This document shows, piece after piece, positions 36,233-42,870 of a DNA stretch of 64,000 nucleotides. A model generated the notes under the pieces. That model ran no database searches and was not told where the DNA came from. It saw nothing but the letters and a program-made list of their open reading frames with translations. The stretch is from assembly GCA_017745075.1 (NCBI GenBank), contig JAGIAD010000001.1, positions 186,001-250,000 of the forward strand, written 5' to 3'. Both the position numbers and the translations under genes were made by a program. Source of the DNA: Sphingobacteriaceae bacterium (lineage in GTDB: Bacteria > Bacteroidota > Bacteroidia > Sphingobacteriales > Sphingobacteriaceae). Position 1 is the stretch's first letter; each line of letters begins with the position of its first letter.

Positions 36233-36807
36233 TGGCAAGTTTTGATGTAGCATATAAAATCACCTTGGGGCATGAAGGTGGTTATGTAAATGATCCGGAT
36301 GATACCGGAGGAGAAACAATTTTTGGTGTAACTAGGAGAGACTGGCCTAAATCACCTATATGGCCACGGGTTGATCTTTTAAAAAAACAGTATGGATTAT
36401 CCAAAGCTATTCCGATCATGAATTCCGACGCTCAACTATTGGCATGGGCTAAGGATTTGTTTAAAAAGAACTATTGGGATGTAAATAATTTGGATAGGGT
36501 TTCTAACCAGAGTATAGCTAACGAGGTGTTTGATACGGGGGTAAATATGGGGATAGGAACAGCTGCAAGGTTCTTACAAAGGGGACTAAACGCTACCAAT
36601 CGCAACCAAGTGCTTTATAAAGACGTTGCTGTTGATGGCGCAATAGGCAATGGTACGCTAGCTGTTTTAAATTCCCATCCGAACACACCCCTGCTTTATA
36701 AAGTTCTAAATGTATTACAAGGCGCGCGATACATTGATATTATGGAATCTAACAGTAAACAGGAAAAGTTTGCGGTTAGCTGGTTTTCACGAGTAAAAAT
36801 TAATTAA
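36232..36807 (+). CDS. Endolysin, glycoside hydrolase family 108
   Basis: 191 residues. It cleaves peptidoglycan at lysis. The catalytic motif EGGYVNDPDDTGGETIFGVT near residue 13 (Glu of EGGY) defines GH108. The C-terminal half (FDTGVNMGIGTAARFLQRGL ... VDGAIGNGTLAVLN) matches the peptidoglycan-binding domain normally attached. No signal peptide is present, so a holin is required. Confidence 0.92.
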   Translation: MASFDVAYKITLGHEGGYVNDPDDTGGETIFGVTRRDWPKSPIWPRVDLLKKQYGLSKAIPIMNSDAQLLAWAKDLFKKNYWDVNNLDRVSNQSIANEVFDTGVNMGIGTAARFLQRGLNATNRNQVLYKDVAVDGAIGNGTLAVLNSHPNTPLLYKVLNVLQGARYIDIMESNSKQEKFAVSWFSRVKIN

Positions 36808-36813
36808 AATAAT

Positions 36814-37053
36814 ATGGAAACTAAAACACAATTCGGCTTAGGTAGTATAGCAAAACACTCCCCAAAATGGCTGGTGCCCGCTTTTGCTGGTTCAATCATC
36901 GTAATCGGTGTGGCATCATTTTTAATAACCGGAGATCCTGCAATAAGTGATCCGGTTAAGGTTAGGGTTAACCACTATCTTACTGGTCTTACAATGTTAA
37001 TATCAGGTTTAGCGCCATTATTTGGTGTAGACTTAAAACCAAAGAAACAATGA
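36814..37053 (+). CDS. Putative holin
   Basis: 79 residues with two hydrophobic helices (WLVPAFAGSIIVIGVASFLI and LTGLTMLISGLAPLFGV) joined by a polar loop and ending in a basic tail (KPKKQ). The position right after the endolysin fits a class II holin. Its stop overlaps the next small ORF. Confidence 0.7.
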   Translation: METKTQFGLGSIAKHSPKWLVPAFAGSIIVIGVASFLITGDPAISDPVKVRVNHYLTGLTMLISGLAPLFGVDLKPKKQ

Positions 37054-37223
37054 GAAGAAGAAGAGAATTAGATTTAAGATACGACATTGAGGATGTCGTT
37101 AAATCAAAGGGTAAGGGGCTTTTAGGATGGTTGATTAAGGGGTTGCTTTCTGCGTTAGTGGATGCTATCCTTAATATGCTTAAAGAAAAACAATGGGTTG
37201 AACTACCTGAAGAAGAATTTTAG
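37050..37223 (+). CDS. Small amphipathic/membrane protein of the lysis module (57 aa)
   Basis: ATGA overlap with the holin gene. It encodes MRRRRELDLRYDIEDVVKSK followed by GLLGWLIKGLLSALVDAIL and an acidic end (LPEEEF). A basic N-terminus plus one hydrophobic helix suggests a membrane-associated lysis accessory. No family is recognised. Confidence 0.55.
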   Translation: MRRRRELDLRYDIEDVVKSKGKGLLGWLIKGLLSALVDAILNMLKEKQWVELPEEEF

Positions 37224-37256
37224 TATATTAGCATTACCGCAAAGTGCCCAACATTA

Positions 37257-37284
37257 AAGCCCTTCAGAAATGAGGGGCTTTTTT
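37257..37284 (+). terminator. Terminator of the late operon
   Basis: AAGCCCTTC and GAGGGGCTT form a 9-bp stem (one G-U) with a 6-nt loop, followed by T4-T6. It ends the structural/lysis transcript 30 bp past the last lysis gene. Confidence 0.85.
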
Positions 37285-37336
37285 ACGTTGTAAAGATTAT
37301 TTGCAATTACTAAAAATATTAGCAAACTTTGCTTTT

Positions 37337-37708
37337 ATGAATGGTGGTTATGAATTTCGTGTGCCTAATCCTAGGTTTTTAAATATTGGGCATGTTATTG
37401 CCGAGGCCAGAGAAAGCTACTGTTGGATCTTTAATAAAGAATCTTTAAGGTGGTGGACACCTGATGAATTCTATGATGAATTTCACGAAAAGGATCAAAA
37501 CAGCGTTAAAATGCTCAATTTTTTAACACAAATATCAATTCGTGATCCTCGTACCGGCATAACTGCTGCTTTCAAACAGCTTTCCGAAATGGAAACAAGG
37601 CATAGCGAAGAAAAGAAAGAATTAATTAATAGAATCGAGGATTTCAATAAAAAAGTAATTACTTATTATCAGAATATGGCTAAGCCAAAATTAAGAAAGC
37701 AAAACTAA
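37337..37708 (+). CDS. Hypothetical phage protein
   Basis: About 123 residues from ATG 37,337 (MNGGYEFRVPNPRFLNIGHV); a TTG at 37,301 is also in frame. A promoter-like TTTG-N19-AAACTTTG lies at ~37,299-37,329, just before the ATG. The C-terminal half is a charged coiled coil (EMETRHSEEKKELINRIEDF). Function unknown. Confidence 0.55.
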   Translation: MNGGYEFRVPNPRFLNIGHVIAEARESYCWIFNKESLRWWTPDEFYDEFHEKDQNSVKMLNFLTQISIRDPRTGITAAFKQLSEMETRHSEEKKELINRIEDFNKKVITYYQNMAKPKLRKQN

Positions 37709-37749
37709 ATTTATAATTATTGTGTTAAATTTAAGTTAAACCCCAAATT

Positions 37750-38199
37750 ATGCATACCAGAACATTCACTTATATACCTACAAAAATTGGTTCGCCTATG
37801 CTGGTGACCATTGACCAAGACGACGAAGTTTTAAATGTCACCATCGGAGACACCTATTTGGGTTCAATGGTTGAAGATGAAAAGTCAGAATACGGATGGC
37901 AAACAGACGATCCATTATTGTTGGACGAATTACCAGATTTATCAATGGCCCTTAAAGAAGAGGAAGCAATGGCAAATTTACCATATGCAATCAAAGACTT
38001 ATTCGGTGAGAGCATAATTAATTGGGAGTGGGAAGATGACCAAAATTTAAAGTTAATTGCTCATCAGGATTTAGATATTTCGGAGTTTGCAGATGCAATC
38101 AGGGACCAGGTTAATGAGCTTGTGTTGTTTGACAAAACAATGGTTATTAGCTTAACACAGGAAGATATTTCGAAAGTTGAAGAAATTTATATAAATTAA
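37750..38199 (+). CDS. Hypothetical acidic phage protein
   Basis: 149 residues, strongly acidic, starting MHTRTFTYIPTKIGSPMLVT. It contains LDELPDLSMALKEEEAMANL and a C-terminus LTQEDISKVEEIYIN. No known domain. It groups with the 90-residue gene and the SRAP gene (9- and 15-bp gaps). Confidence 0.6.
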   Translation: MHTRTFTYIPTKIGSPMLVTIDQDDEVLNVTIGDTYLGSMVEDEKSEYGWQTDDPLLLDELPDLSMALKEEEAMANLPYAIKDLFGESIINWEWEDDQNLKLIAHQDLDISEFADAIRDQVNELVLFDKTMVISLTQEDISKVEEIYIN

Positions 38200-38208
38200 A
38201 AAAAAATC

Positions 38209-38481
38209 ATGGAAGATCTAACAGTACAGCAAGCAGAAGAGTTTATGGCTTATTATAGAGATAATGAGATTAGCTCGCAATTCAGCGAAGACAAACAAAC
38301 TTTAAACATCAACGTTAAAAACGAAGTAGATATTGAAAAGGCTGTAAAAGGTGCTGAAATATATTGGTACGATCAAGGTGAATACCCGATGAGTTTTACG
38401 GGAGTTCTTAAAACAGAAGACGGTAGTAAAACGGCTACATTTGAATATGAGGCTTCAGGAGATTTCATTTTTGGTGAATAA
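38209..38481 (+). CDS. Hypothetical acidic phage protein
   Basis: 90 residues, MEDLTVQQAEEFMAYYRDNE, acidic, with alternating strand/helix pattern and a C-terminus FEYEASGDFIFGE. Not recognised. It lies immediately before the SRAP gene. Confidence 0.55.
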   Translation: MEDLTVQQAEEFMAYYRDNEISSQFSEDKQTLNINVKNEVDIEKAVKGAEIYWYDQGEYPMSFTGVLKTEDGSKTATFEYEASGDFIFGE

Positions 38482-38496
38482 TACCTAATTTAGTGT

Positions 38497-39213
38497 ATGT
38501 GTTACAGAGCTACCCAAACTAACAAAGCATACGAATACGCAGAATACTATTCTGCTCAATTGATAAATGAATTAGATTTGAACGAGCAAATTTACTATCA
38601 TGCAAATGGTTTTGCCCACCCAAATCTGGTTACTATTGCTGCAAAAGATGGCGCCCGTCAAGCAGAAAGGATGCAATGGGGGTTAATGCCAAACTGGAAA
38701 AAGCCGCTTACGGATATGCTGAAACTAAGTAATAACACGCTAAATGCCAAATCTGAAACTATATTCGATTTAACTTCATTTAAAGGGTCAATTATGACTA
38801 AACGATGTATTTTGCCTGTTAACGGATTTTTTGAGTATAAGGAGGTTAACAAGGACAAATTACCTTACTTTATTCATCCAAAAGAACACCCGTTTTTTAA
38901 TTTAGCATGTATCTACGCTTTTTATCAGGACCCTGAAAATCAGCAATGGCATAAATCATTTTCAATTGTTACCGCTCCAGCAAATGAATTAATGGCCAGC
39001 ATCCACAATGTTAAATTGAGACAACCTGTAATTATCTCGAACGAGCAAATTAATTCCTGGCTTGATCCATCTACAAGCAAAGAAGAGGTTATCCATTTAA
39101 TGCAGCCTTGTGACGATAGGAATATGGCTGCATACAGGGTAGATCGAGATTTAATTAAAATTGGCAATGAGCCTGAGGCATTAGCTGAAGTGCCGGAAAC
39201 AACATTATTATAA
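38497..39213 (+). CDS. SRAP/HMCES-family protein (YedK-like)
   Basis: 238 residues. SRAP proteins form a covalent thiazolidine link to abasic sites in single-stranded DNA and protect them. The invariant Cys2 follows Met1 (MCYRA). NAKSETI, then RCILPVNGFFEYKE (active-site Glu) and MASIHNVKLRQPVI (active-site His) are in the expected order. Phage copies may protect replicating or reverse-transcribed DNA. It converges on the 72-residue gene by 6 bp. Confidence 0.93.
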   Translation: MCYRATQTNKAYEYAEYYSAQLINELDLNEQIYYHANGFAHPNLVTIAAKDGARQAERMQWGLMPNWKKPLTDMLKLSNNTLNAKSETIFDLTSFKGSIMTKRCILPVNGFFEYKEVNKDKLPYFIHPKEHPFFNLACIYAFYQDPENQQWHKSFSIVTAPANELMASIHNVKLRQPVIISNEQINSWLDPSTSKEEVIHLMQPCDDRNMAAYRVDRDLIKIGNEPEALAEVPETTLL

Positions 39214-39426
39214 ATTAGCCTCAATCAATAACTTCAATGTTTTAAGACGATAGATAATAGGTGCGTTTATTTTACTAGCAGGGTCATGTCTTAAGGAAAT
39301 AAACTGAGCCTCCAGGAACTTGTTTACATCTGCTATTTCAGTTCCCTGGAATAGCATTATAGGAGCCTTTGGTAATTCAACATTTTTAAACCAATCTTCC
39401 AATTCAGTTACTTCTTGTGGTGTCAT
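39208..39426 (-). CDS. Small hypothetical phage protein (DUF6965-like)
   Basis: 72 residues: MTPQEVTELEDWFKNVELPK, then IADVNKFLEAQFISL and a terminal RLKTLKLLIEANL. I recall the pattern (LEDWF..., I.DV.KFLE.Q, RL..L) from small Bacteroidota phage proteins grouped as DUF6965, but I cannot confirm it here. It overlaps the SRAP gene tail to tail. Confidence 0.55.
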   Translation of the reverse strand: MTPQEVTELEDWFKNVELPKAPIMLFQGTEIADVNKFLEAQFISLRHDPASKINAPIIYRLKTLKLLIEANL

Positions 39427-39467
39427 GCCGCGAAGTTAAACCAAATTTTATATATTTGATCAGAGAG

Positions 39468-39510
39468 CGTTAATAAACGGGTACTGGTATTCTATCAGGC
39501 CCGTTTTTTA
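39468..39510 (+). terminator. Terminator downstream of the SRAP operon
   Basis: TAAACGGG and CCCGTTT(T) pair, with an internal CTG/CAG match, followed by a T run. It faces transcripts from the 37.3-39.2 kb genes. The 22-bp palindrome follows directly. Confidence 0.55.
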
Positions 39511-39532
39511 ATATCGGGTAATTACCCGATAT
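39511..39532. repeat. Perfect 22-bp palindrome
   Basis: ATATCGGGTA followed by ATTACCCGATAT reads identically on both strands. It touches the stop codon of the last DGR gene. It could be a terminator stem, a dimeric protein operator, or an RNA 3'-end structure of the DGR transcript. Confidence 0.6.
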
Positions 39533-39834
39533 CATGTAAATTTATAGCATTTATTGTCTTTTACAATTGTTGTGGTGAAAGGAAAATCTTCCGGAGTAGT
39601 TTTAGAAATTAAATCCATTAACACACCTGATCCGGTAAATAATATATGTTCTTTCCCATCTAAATCGAATTGTAGGTTAAGGCGTTTTCCGTTTCCTTTG
39701 TCTGAGAATTTACTTGGTTCTATTTTATAGTTTTTTACCGTTATCTCCCTGTTAATGATATTGTAGATTTCTATTTTATCTCCAGTTAAAAAATTACTTG
39801 TTGATTTGATGTTTAGGTCTTTGAATGTTTTCAT
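39532..39834 (-). CDS. Small protein downstream of and overlapping the DGR reverse transcriptase
   Basis: 100 residues, MKTFKDLNIKSTSNFLTGDK, beta-rich, with KIEIYNIINREITVKNYKIE, LILFTGSGVLMDLI-like HILFTGSGVLMDLI, and an end FPFTTTIVKDNKCYKFT. It overlaps the RT 3' end by 41 bp, so it is co-transcribed. It is not similar to the four-helix Avd accessory protein. I recall similar proteins beside reverse transcriptases in Bacteroidota phages. An accessory role is possible but unproven. Confidence 0.62.
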   Translation of the reverse strand: MKTFKDLNIKSTSNFLTGDKIEIYNIINREITVKNYKIEPSKFSDKGNGKRLNLQFDLDGKEHILFTGSGVLMDLISKTTPEDFPFTTTIVKDNKCYKFT

Positions 39835-40783
39835 TAGGTATGAGCGTTTTAAGTAAGTGTCGGCTATTACAGTGTATGGCCCAGCCTTTATAAGCTGCTA
39901 TCGATTGAGGGTTTTTATTTTTCGATAGCATCTTGGCGAAGCGTTTTTTAATTGATTTTCTAAGTAATTTGTGAGTGTGGTAATGAACGTATCCAACAAA
40001 GTCTATACCCCTTGCAGCGATAGGAAATACCTGATAATTTCCTTTAACGGACAATTTTAAATTATCCTGTAAATAAGCTCGTATTTCAGATAATAAATTA
40101 TGAAGGTAGTCTTTGCTGTCAGAAAGTATTACGAGGTCATCAGCGTAGCGAAAGTAATGTTTTACGCCTTTTGTTTCCTTTATCCAATGATCAAAATAAG
40201 AAAGATAAAAGTTAGCAAAATATTGACTTAAGTAATTACCTATGGGAAGCCCATCTGCGCTATTTATAATTTCATCGAGTAGCCAAAGTAAATCCTGATC
40301 TTTAAACTTTCTTCTTAAAAGTGATTTTAAAATATCATGGTTAACACTTGGGTAGAACTTTGTTATATCCAGCTTAAGGCAATAAGTCGTATTTTCTGTA
40401 TCTGACAGTGATTTACTTAATGATTTGCTGGCAGCGTGTATTCCCTTGCCTTTAATGCAACTGTAAGTGTCTGTTGTGAAGTTTGCAACGAATATAGGTT
40501 CAAGGATGTTCATTATTGCATGATGGGTAATCCTATCCGGCCAATATGGAAGCCTGTAAACATCGCGTTCTTTCGGTTCGTAAACCTTGAAAGTTTCGTA
40601 GTTTGATGTTTTGTAAGTTTTATCGATCAGCATATTTTGAAGCTTAAACAGGTTCATTTCTTCGTTTTTCATATGAGAAATGACACCATATTGCTTCTTT
40701 TTGCCTTTTCTGGCAAGTGAATCGGCCAATTCCAGGTTACTGATATCGTATATTTTTGGATATAGATTATTTAATCTTTTCAT
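39794..40783 (-). CDS. Diversity-generating retroelement reverse transcriptase
   Basis: 329 residues. It copies TR RNA into cDNA with adenine-specific misincorporation. Palm motifs are visible: the first aspartate D139 in LKLDITKFYPS, IGNYLSQ at 181-187, the DGR-type version of RT motif 4 that replaces QGxxxSP, and YADD at 213-216 in YFRYADDLVIL. The fingers region has VYEPKERDVYRLPYWPDRIT. No maturase, endonuclease or retron-type C-terminal domain is present. The TR lies 110 bp upstream on the same strand. Confidence 0.96.
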   Translation of the reverse strand: MKRLNNLYPKIYDISNLELADSLARKGKKKQYGVISHMKNEEMNLFKLQNMLIDKTYKTSNYETFKVYEPKERDVYRLPYWPDRITHHAIMNILEPIFVANFTTDTYSCIKGKGIHAASKSLSKSLSDTENTTYCLKLDITKFYPSVNHDILKSLLRRKFKDQDLLWLLDEIINSADGLPIGNYLSQYFANFYLSYFDHWIKETKGVKHYFRYADDLVILSDSKDYLHNLLSEIRAYLQDNLKLSVKGNYQVFPIAARGIDFVGYVHYHTHKLLRKSIKKRFAKMLSKNKNPQSIAAYKGWAIHCNSRHLLKTLIPNENIQRPKHQINK

Positions 40784-40892
40784 GCCTTTGTTTTATTAGG
40801 TCGTTTTCGGTTACCCTACTAACGCCCTTTTAAAAATTAGTTGTCTTTTGCCGTGCGGGCACGGTCTGCAGCATTAATAAGTTTATTAACAC
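40784..40892 (-). ncRNA. Structured spacer between TR and RT
   Basis: This non-coding stretch contains two perfect hairpins: CCGTGC-GG-GCACGG (+ 40,851-40,864) and TTAATAA-GT-TTATTAA (40,874-40,889). In the studied BPP-1 DGR the RNA just downstream of TR is needed for priming and RT binding. The same role is inferred here. Confidence 0.6.
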
Positions 40893-40960
40893 AGGTGGGA
40901 ACTGACATTCGAATTCGTGTTATCGTTATCGTAGTTTTTGTACGAAAAACTGGCACCTGA
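40893..40960 (-). repeat. DGR template repeat (TR)
   Basis: A 68-bp core aligns without gaps to three VRs. On the coding (minus) strand it holds 22 adenines. All 46 other positions are identical in all three VRs. In the VR reading frame the TR reads GSGASFSYKNYDNDNTNSNV then SSH, rich in AAY codons as in other DGR templates. Homology with the VR at 41,458 continues five more bases (to 40,965). Confidence 0.95.
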
Positions 40961-40998
40961 ACCAAACTACAGCCCTAATGCTGCACCACCTTTTTATT

Positions 40999-41376
40999 TT
41001 ACTTCATGAAGCATTTATATTCTTCAAGAAATGTTTGACCTGCAAACTCCGCGATTTCTCGTGTTTTATAAACGAGGCGGGAACCGACAGCCGAATACGC
41101 GCGACCGTAAACGTAGTAGTTGCACGAAAAACCGGCACCCGATTGCCCCTCATAATCTTCCATATCGAACCATGGGTAATATTTACGTTCTTCGTAATTA
41201 TTCCAATCTGGTTTCCAGCCATCATTAAGCACACGGTTAATCCTGATTACCTTTGCAAAGCTGTTTACTGCAGTTTCTTCGCTGTCTGTAGCGTTCGGGT
41301 ATGGAAGAGATTTAATTGGATCAACACCATCAATTTTGCAGATATCTTCGTATGTTTTAATATTTTCTAAGTTCAT
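40999..41376 (-). CDS. DGR target protein 3 (short)
   Basis: 125 residues. The VR covers residues ~79-101 (GAGFSCNYYVYGRAYSAV then GSRL), preceded by the conserved RKYYPWFDMED and followed by a constant C-terminus (VYKTREIAEFAGQTFLEEY). It lacks ~30 N-terminal residues present in the two paralogues upstream. There is no signal peptide or membrane helix. It begins 2 bp after the target 2 stop. Function unknown. Confidence 0.85.
   Translation of the reverse strand: MNLENIKTYEDICKIDGVDPIKSLPYPNATDSEETAVNSFAKVIRINRVLNDGWKPDWNNYEERKYYPWFDMEDYEGQSGAGFSCNYYVYGRAYSAVGSRLVYKTREIAEFAGQTFLEEYKCFMK
41075..41142 (-). repeat. Variable repeat VR3 (in target 3)
   Basis: Aligned to TR it has 16 substitutions in 68 bp, all at template adenines. 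Directly 3' of the repeat (minus strand) CTCGT/ACGAG can form a small hairpin, a feature reported to assist homing in other DGRs. Confidence 0.93.
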
Positions 41377-41378
41377 GA

Positions 41379-41852
41379 CTAACCGTTTATATAATCGTTA
41401 TAAATTTGAGTGAATTGTTTTCCGGCGTAGATTGCTACATCTGATTTTCTAAAACAAAGGCGGGAACCGACAGCCGAAAACGAGTAAGCGAGACCGTAGT
41501 CCTTGCACGAAAAACCGGCACCCGAACCAACGGAGTTAAACCATGGGTAGTACTTGTATTCCTTTACATTATTGTAATTCATCTGAACGCCTTCATTTAA
41601 GGCCAAAACAATCTGCTTTAATGCTCTATACGCTGCTTCATCTTTTGGAAGCTCAGAGTTAACCTTAATGAATGTATTGTAATCAATTCCGTTATATTCA
41701 CAGGCATCTTGAAGCGTTTTTATTCTCTCTTTAATGTCCGTGATCAGAAATTTTTCACCACCAACCAGGTTGGCAATAGCTTTTTTAATTTCTGCATTGC
41801 CATCGTTATAAGCTTTGATGGCGTTTTCTGATTTTATTTCTATAATTTTCAT
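41379..41852 (-). CDS. DGR target protein 2
   Basis: 157 residues. An N-terminal helical domain (IKAYNDGNAEIKKAIANLVG ... IKERIKTLQDACEYNGI) is shared with target 1. Then come KYYPWFNSVGSGAGFSC, the variable segment (residues ~110-131: KDYGLAYSFSAV) and a constant C-terminal GSRLCFRKSDVAIYAGKQF. Unlike many DGR targets, ~25 residues follow the VR. No export signal is visible. Confidence 0.88.
   Translation of the reverse strand: MKIIEIKSENAIKAYNDGNAEIKKAIANLVGGEKFLITDIKERIKTLQDACEYNGIDYNTFIKVNSELPKDEAAYRALKQIVLALNEGVQMNYNNVKEYKYYPWFNSVGSGAGFSCKDYGLAYSFSAVGSRLCFRKSDVAIYAGKQFTQIYNDYING
41458..41525 (-). repeat. Variable repeat VR2 (in target 2)
   Basis: Aligned to TR it has 17 substitutions, all at template adenines. 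Homology to TR extends five bases further at the 5' side than in the other copies. Confidence 0.93.
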
Positions 41853-41858
41853 AGTAGA

Positions 41859-42329
41859 TTAGATGTTAAAGTATTCGTTAATTTCTGTAGTGAAGTTTTT
41901 GCCGAAGTATTGAGCTAATTCAAGCGTTTTAAAGTGGAGGCGGGAACCGACATCCGAATACGCGCAATCGTAACCGTAGACACTGCACGAAAAACCGGCA
42001 CCCGAATTTTTGTACCATACGTAATACTTAGACTGATCATCATCACTCCAATCTGGAACCCATCCTTCGTTTAAGGACCTGATAATCGTAACTACCTTAT
42101 GAGCAGCGAAAGCATGTACCCTGTCAATTTCCGGAAGAAATGAAAAATAGCCAACATTTAATGGTGTTATACCCTGGTGCTCGCATGCATCCTGATAGGA
42201 TTTAATACGCTCTGTAATGTTTAACAGATGCTCCTTACCAACAAGGTTAAGGATAGCGGTCTTTACTTCGCCGGAAGCTTCTTGGTAGCACTTCAAGGCA
42301 TTTTCTTTTGTGATTGATAAAGTGTTCAT
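41859..42329 (-). CDS. DGR target protein 1
   Basis: 156 residues, the promoter-proximal copy. The N-terminal domain LKCYQEASGEVKTAILNLVG ... ITERIKSYQDACEHQGI is homologous to target 2. KYYVWYKNSGAGFSC leads into the variable segment (residues ~109-131: SVYGYDCAYSDV), then GSRLHFKTLELAQYFGKNF. The conserved C-terminal pattern (GSRL.F.t.e.a.y.GK.F) resembles DGR targets I recall from Bacteroidota phages. The ligand is unknown. Confidence 0.88.
   Translation of the reverse strand: MNTLSITKENALKCYQEASGEVKTAILNLVGKEHLLNITERIKSYQDACEHQGITPLNVGYFSFLPEIDRVHAFAAHKVVTIIRSLNEGWVPDWSDDDQSKYYVWYKNSGAGFSCSVYGYDCAYSDVGSRLHFKTLELAQYFGKNFTTEINEYFNI
41938..42005 (-). repeat. Variable repeat VR1 (in target 1)
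   Basis: Aligned to TR it has 16 substitutions, all at template adenines. It is the only copy altered at core positions 43 and 46 (+ strand numbering from the low-coordinate end). Confidence 0.93.
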
Positions 42330-42362
42330 TCTTTCTAGTTTTTAAATTGTTATTTAATCGAA

Positions 42363-42419
42363 TGCAATTATAAGCACTTATTATTGCATTTTAAAATATA
42401 TTTGCAATTATATGCACTT
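42363..42419. promoter_or_regulatory. Repeated motif upstream of the DGR targets
   Basis: TGCAATTATAAGCACTT (42,363-42,379) and TGCAATTATATGCACTT (42,403-42,419) are 17-bp direct repeats with one mismatch, 40 bp apart. They lie between the divergent DGR targets and the 42.4-kb gene. A weak leftward promoter (TTTA-N19-TATAATTG) overlaps the first copy. They are likely regulator binding sites. Confidence 0.5.
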
Positions 42420-42438
42420 TTATTTGCACATTTGTTTT

Positions 42439-42648
42439 ATGAATGAGAGAGTAAGCAAGCTCTACGTAGCCATAGTAAATAATGAGGTAGTATGTTTTGA
42501 GACCAACCTCAAAAGATTTGCTATGCTTATGGTTAAAATTGAACCCTCGTCACGTAATTATGATTGGTTTTTTAGGTCCTTTAAAAAGGATGCTAAATTT
42601 CAGCTTACAGTAAATGATAAGGTTTACTATTTTCAGCAGCTGGTTTAA
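42439..42648 (+). CDS. Small hypothetical protein
   Basis: 69 residues from ATG 42,439 (MNERVSKLYVAIVNNEVVCF); an ATG at 42,412 lies inside the repeated regulatory motif and is less likely. It is basic and soluble, ending FQLTVNDKVYYFQQLV. It is divergent from the DGR operon and is the only rightward gene in this part. Function unknown. Confidence 0.55.
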   Translation: MNERVSKLYVAIVNNEVVCFETNLKRFAMLMVKIEPSSRNYDWFFRSFKKDAKFQLTVNDKVYYFQQLV

Positions 42649-42848
42649 ATAACGCCAATCTGCAAATTATACCCAAACCTTTCACCGAGTTCATTTAACC
42701 ACTTTGATTTCTGTTTCGAAAGTTGTGGAGCAGTAGCCGGTATATCTACTTGCTTTTGCCGTGTATCAACATTGAATACATCCTTTAATTTCTGTTTGAG
42801 ATAATATCTTCTTCTGTTTGCCCTGGTAGTAGCTTTTAAATCTTTCAT
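42645..42848 (-). CDS. Small basic hypothetical protein
   Basis: 67 residues, very basic N-terminus (MKDLKATTRANRRRYYLKQK), end GERFGYNLQIGVI. Probably DNA- or RNA-binding by charge alone. It is the last gene of the leftward early operon and overlaps the convergent 42.4-kb gene by 4 bp. Confidence 0.55.
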   Translation of the reverse strand: MKDLKATTRANRRRYYLKQKLKDVFNVDTRQKQVDIPATAPQLSKQKSKWLNELGERFGYNLQIGVI

Positions 42849-42870
42849 TCTTCTGGTTTTTAATTATTGT

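Noticed and set aside
39794..40783. Reverse transcriptase of a group II intron or retron
   Set aside because: No maturase or endonuclease domain, no intron or msr/msd structure, and the IGNYLSQ motif plus TR/VR pairs fit a DGR.
40978..41370. Rightward 130-residue ORF opposite DGR target 3
   Set aside because: Antisense shadow of target 3 and its VR; no ribosome site and the peptide has no family.
40893..42005. CRISPR array, suggested by four similar repeats
   Set aside because: Repeats are ~68 bp, hundreds of bases apart, three lie inside genes in frame, and they differ only at adenines. That is a DGR, not CRISPR.
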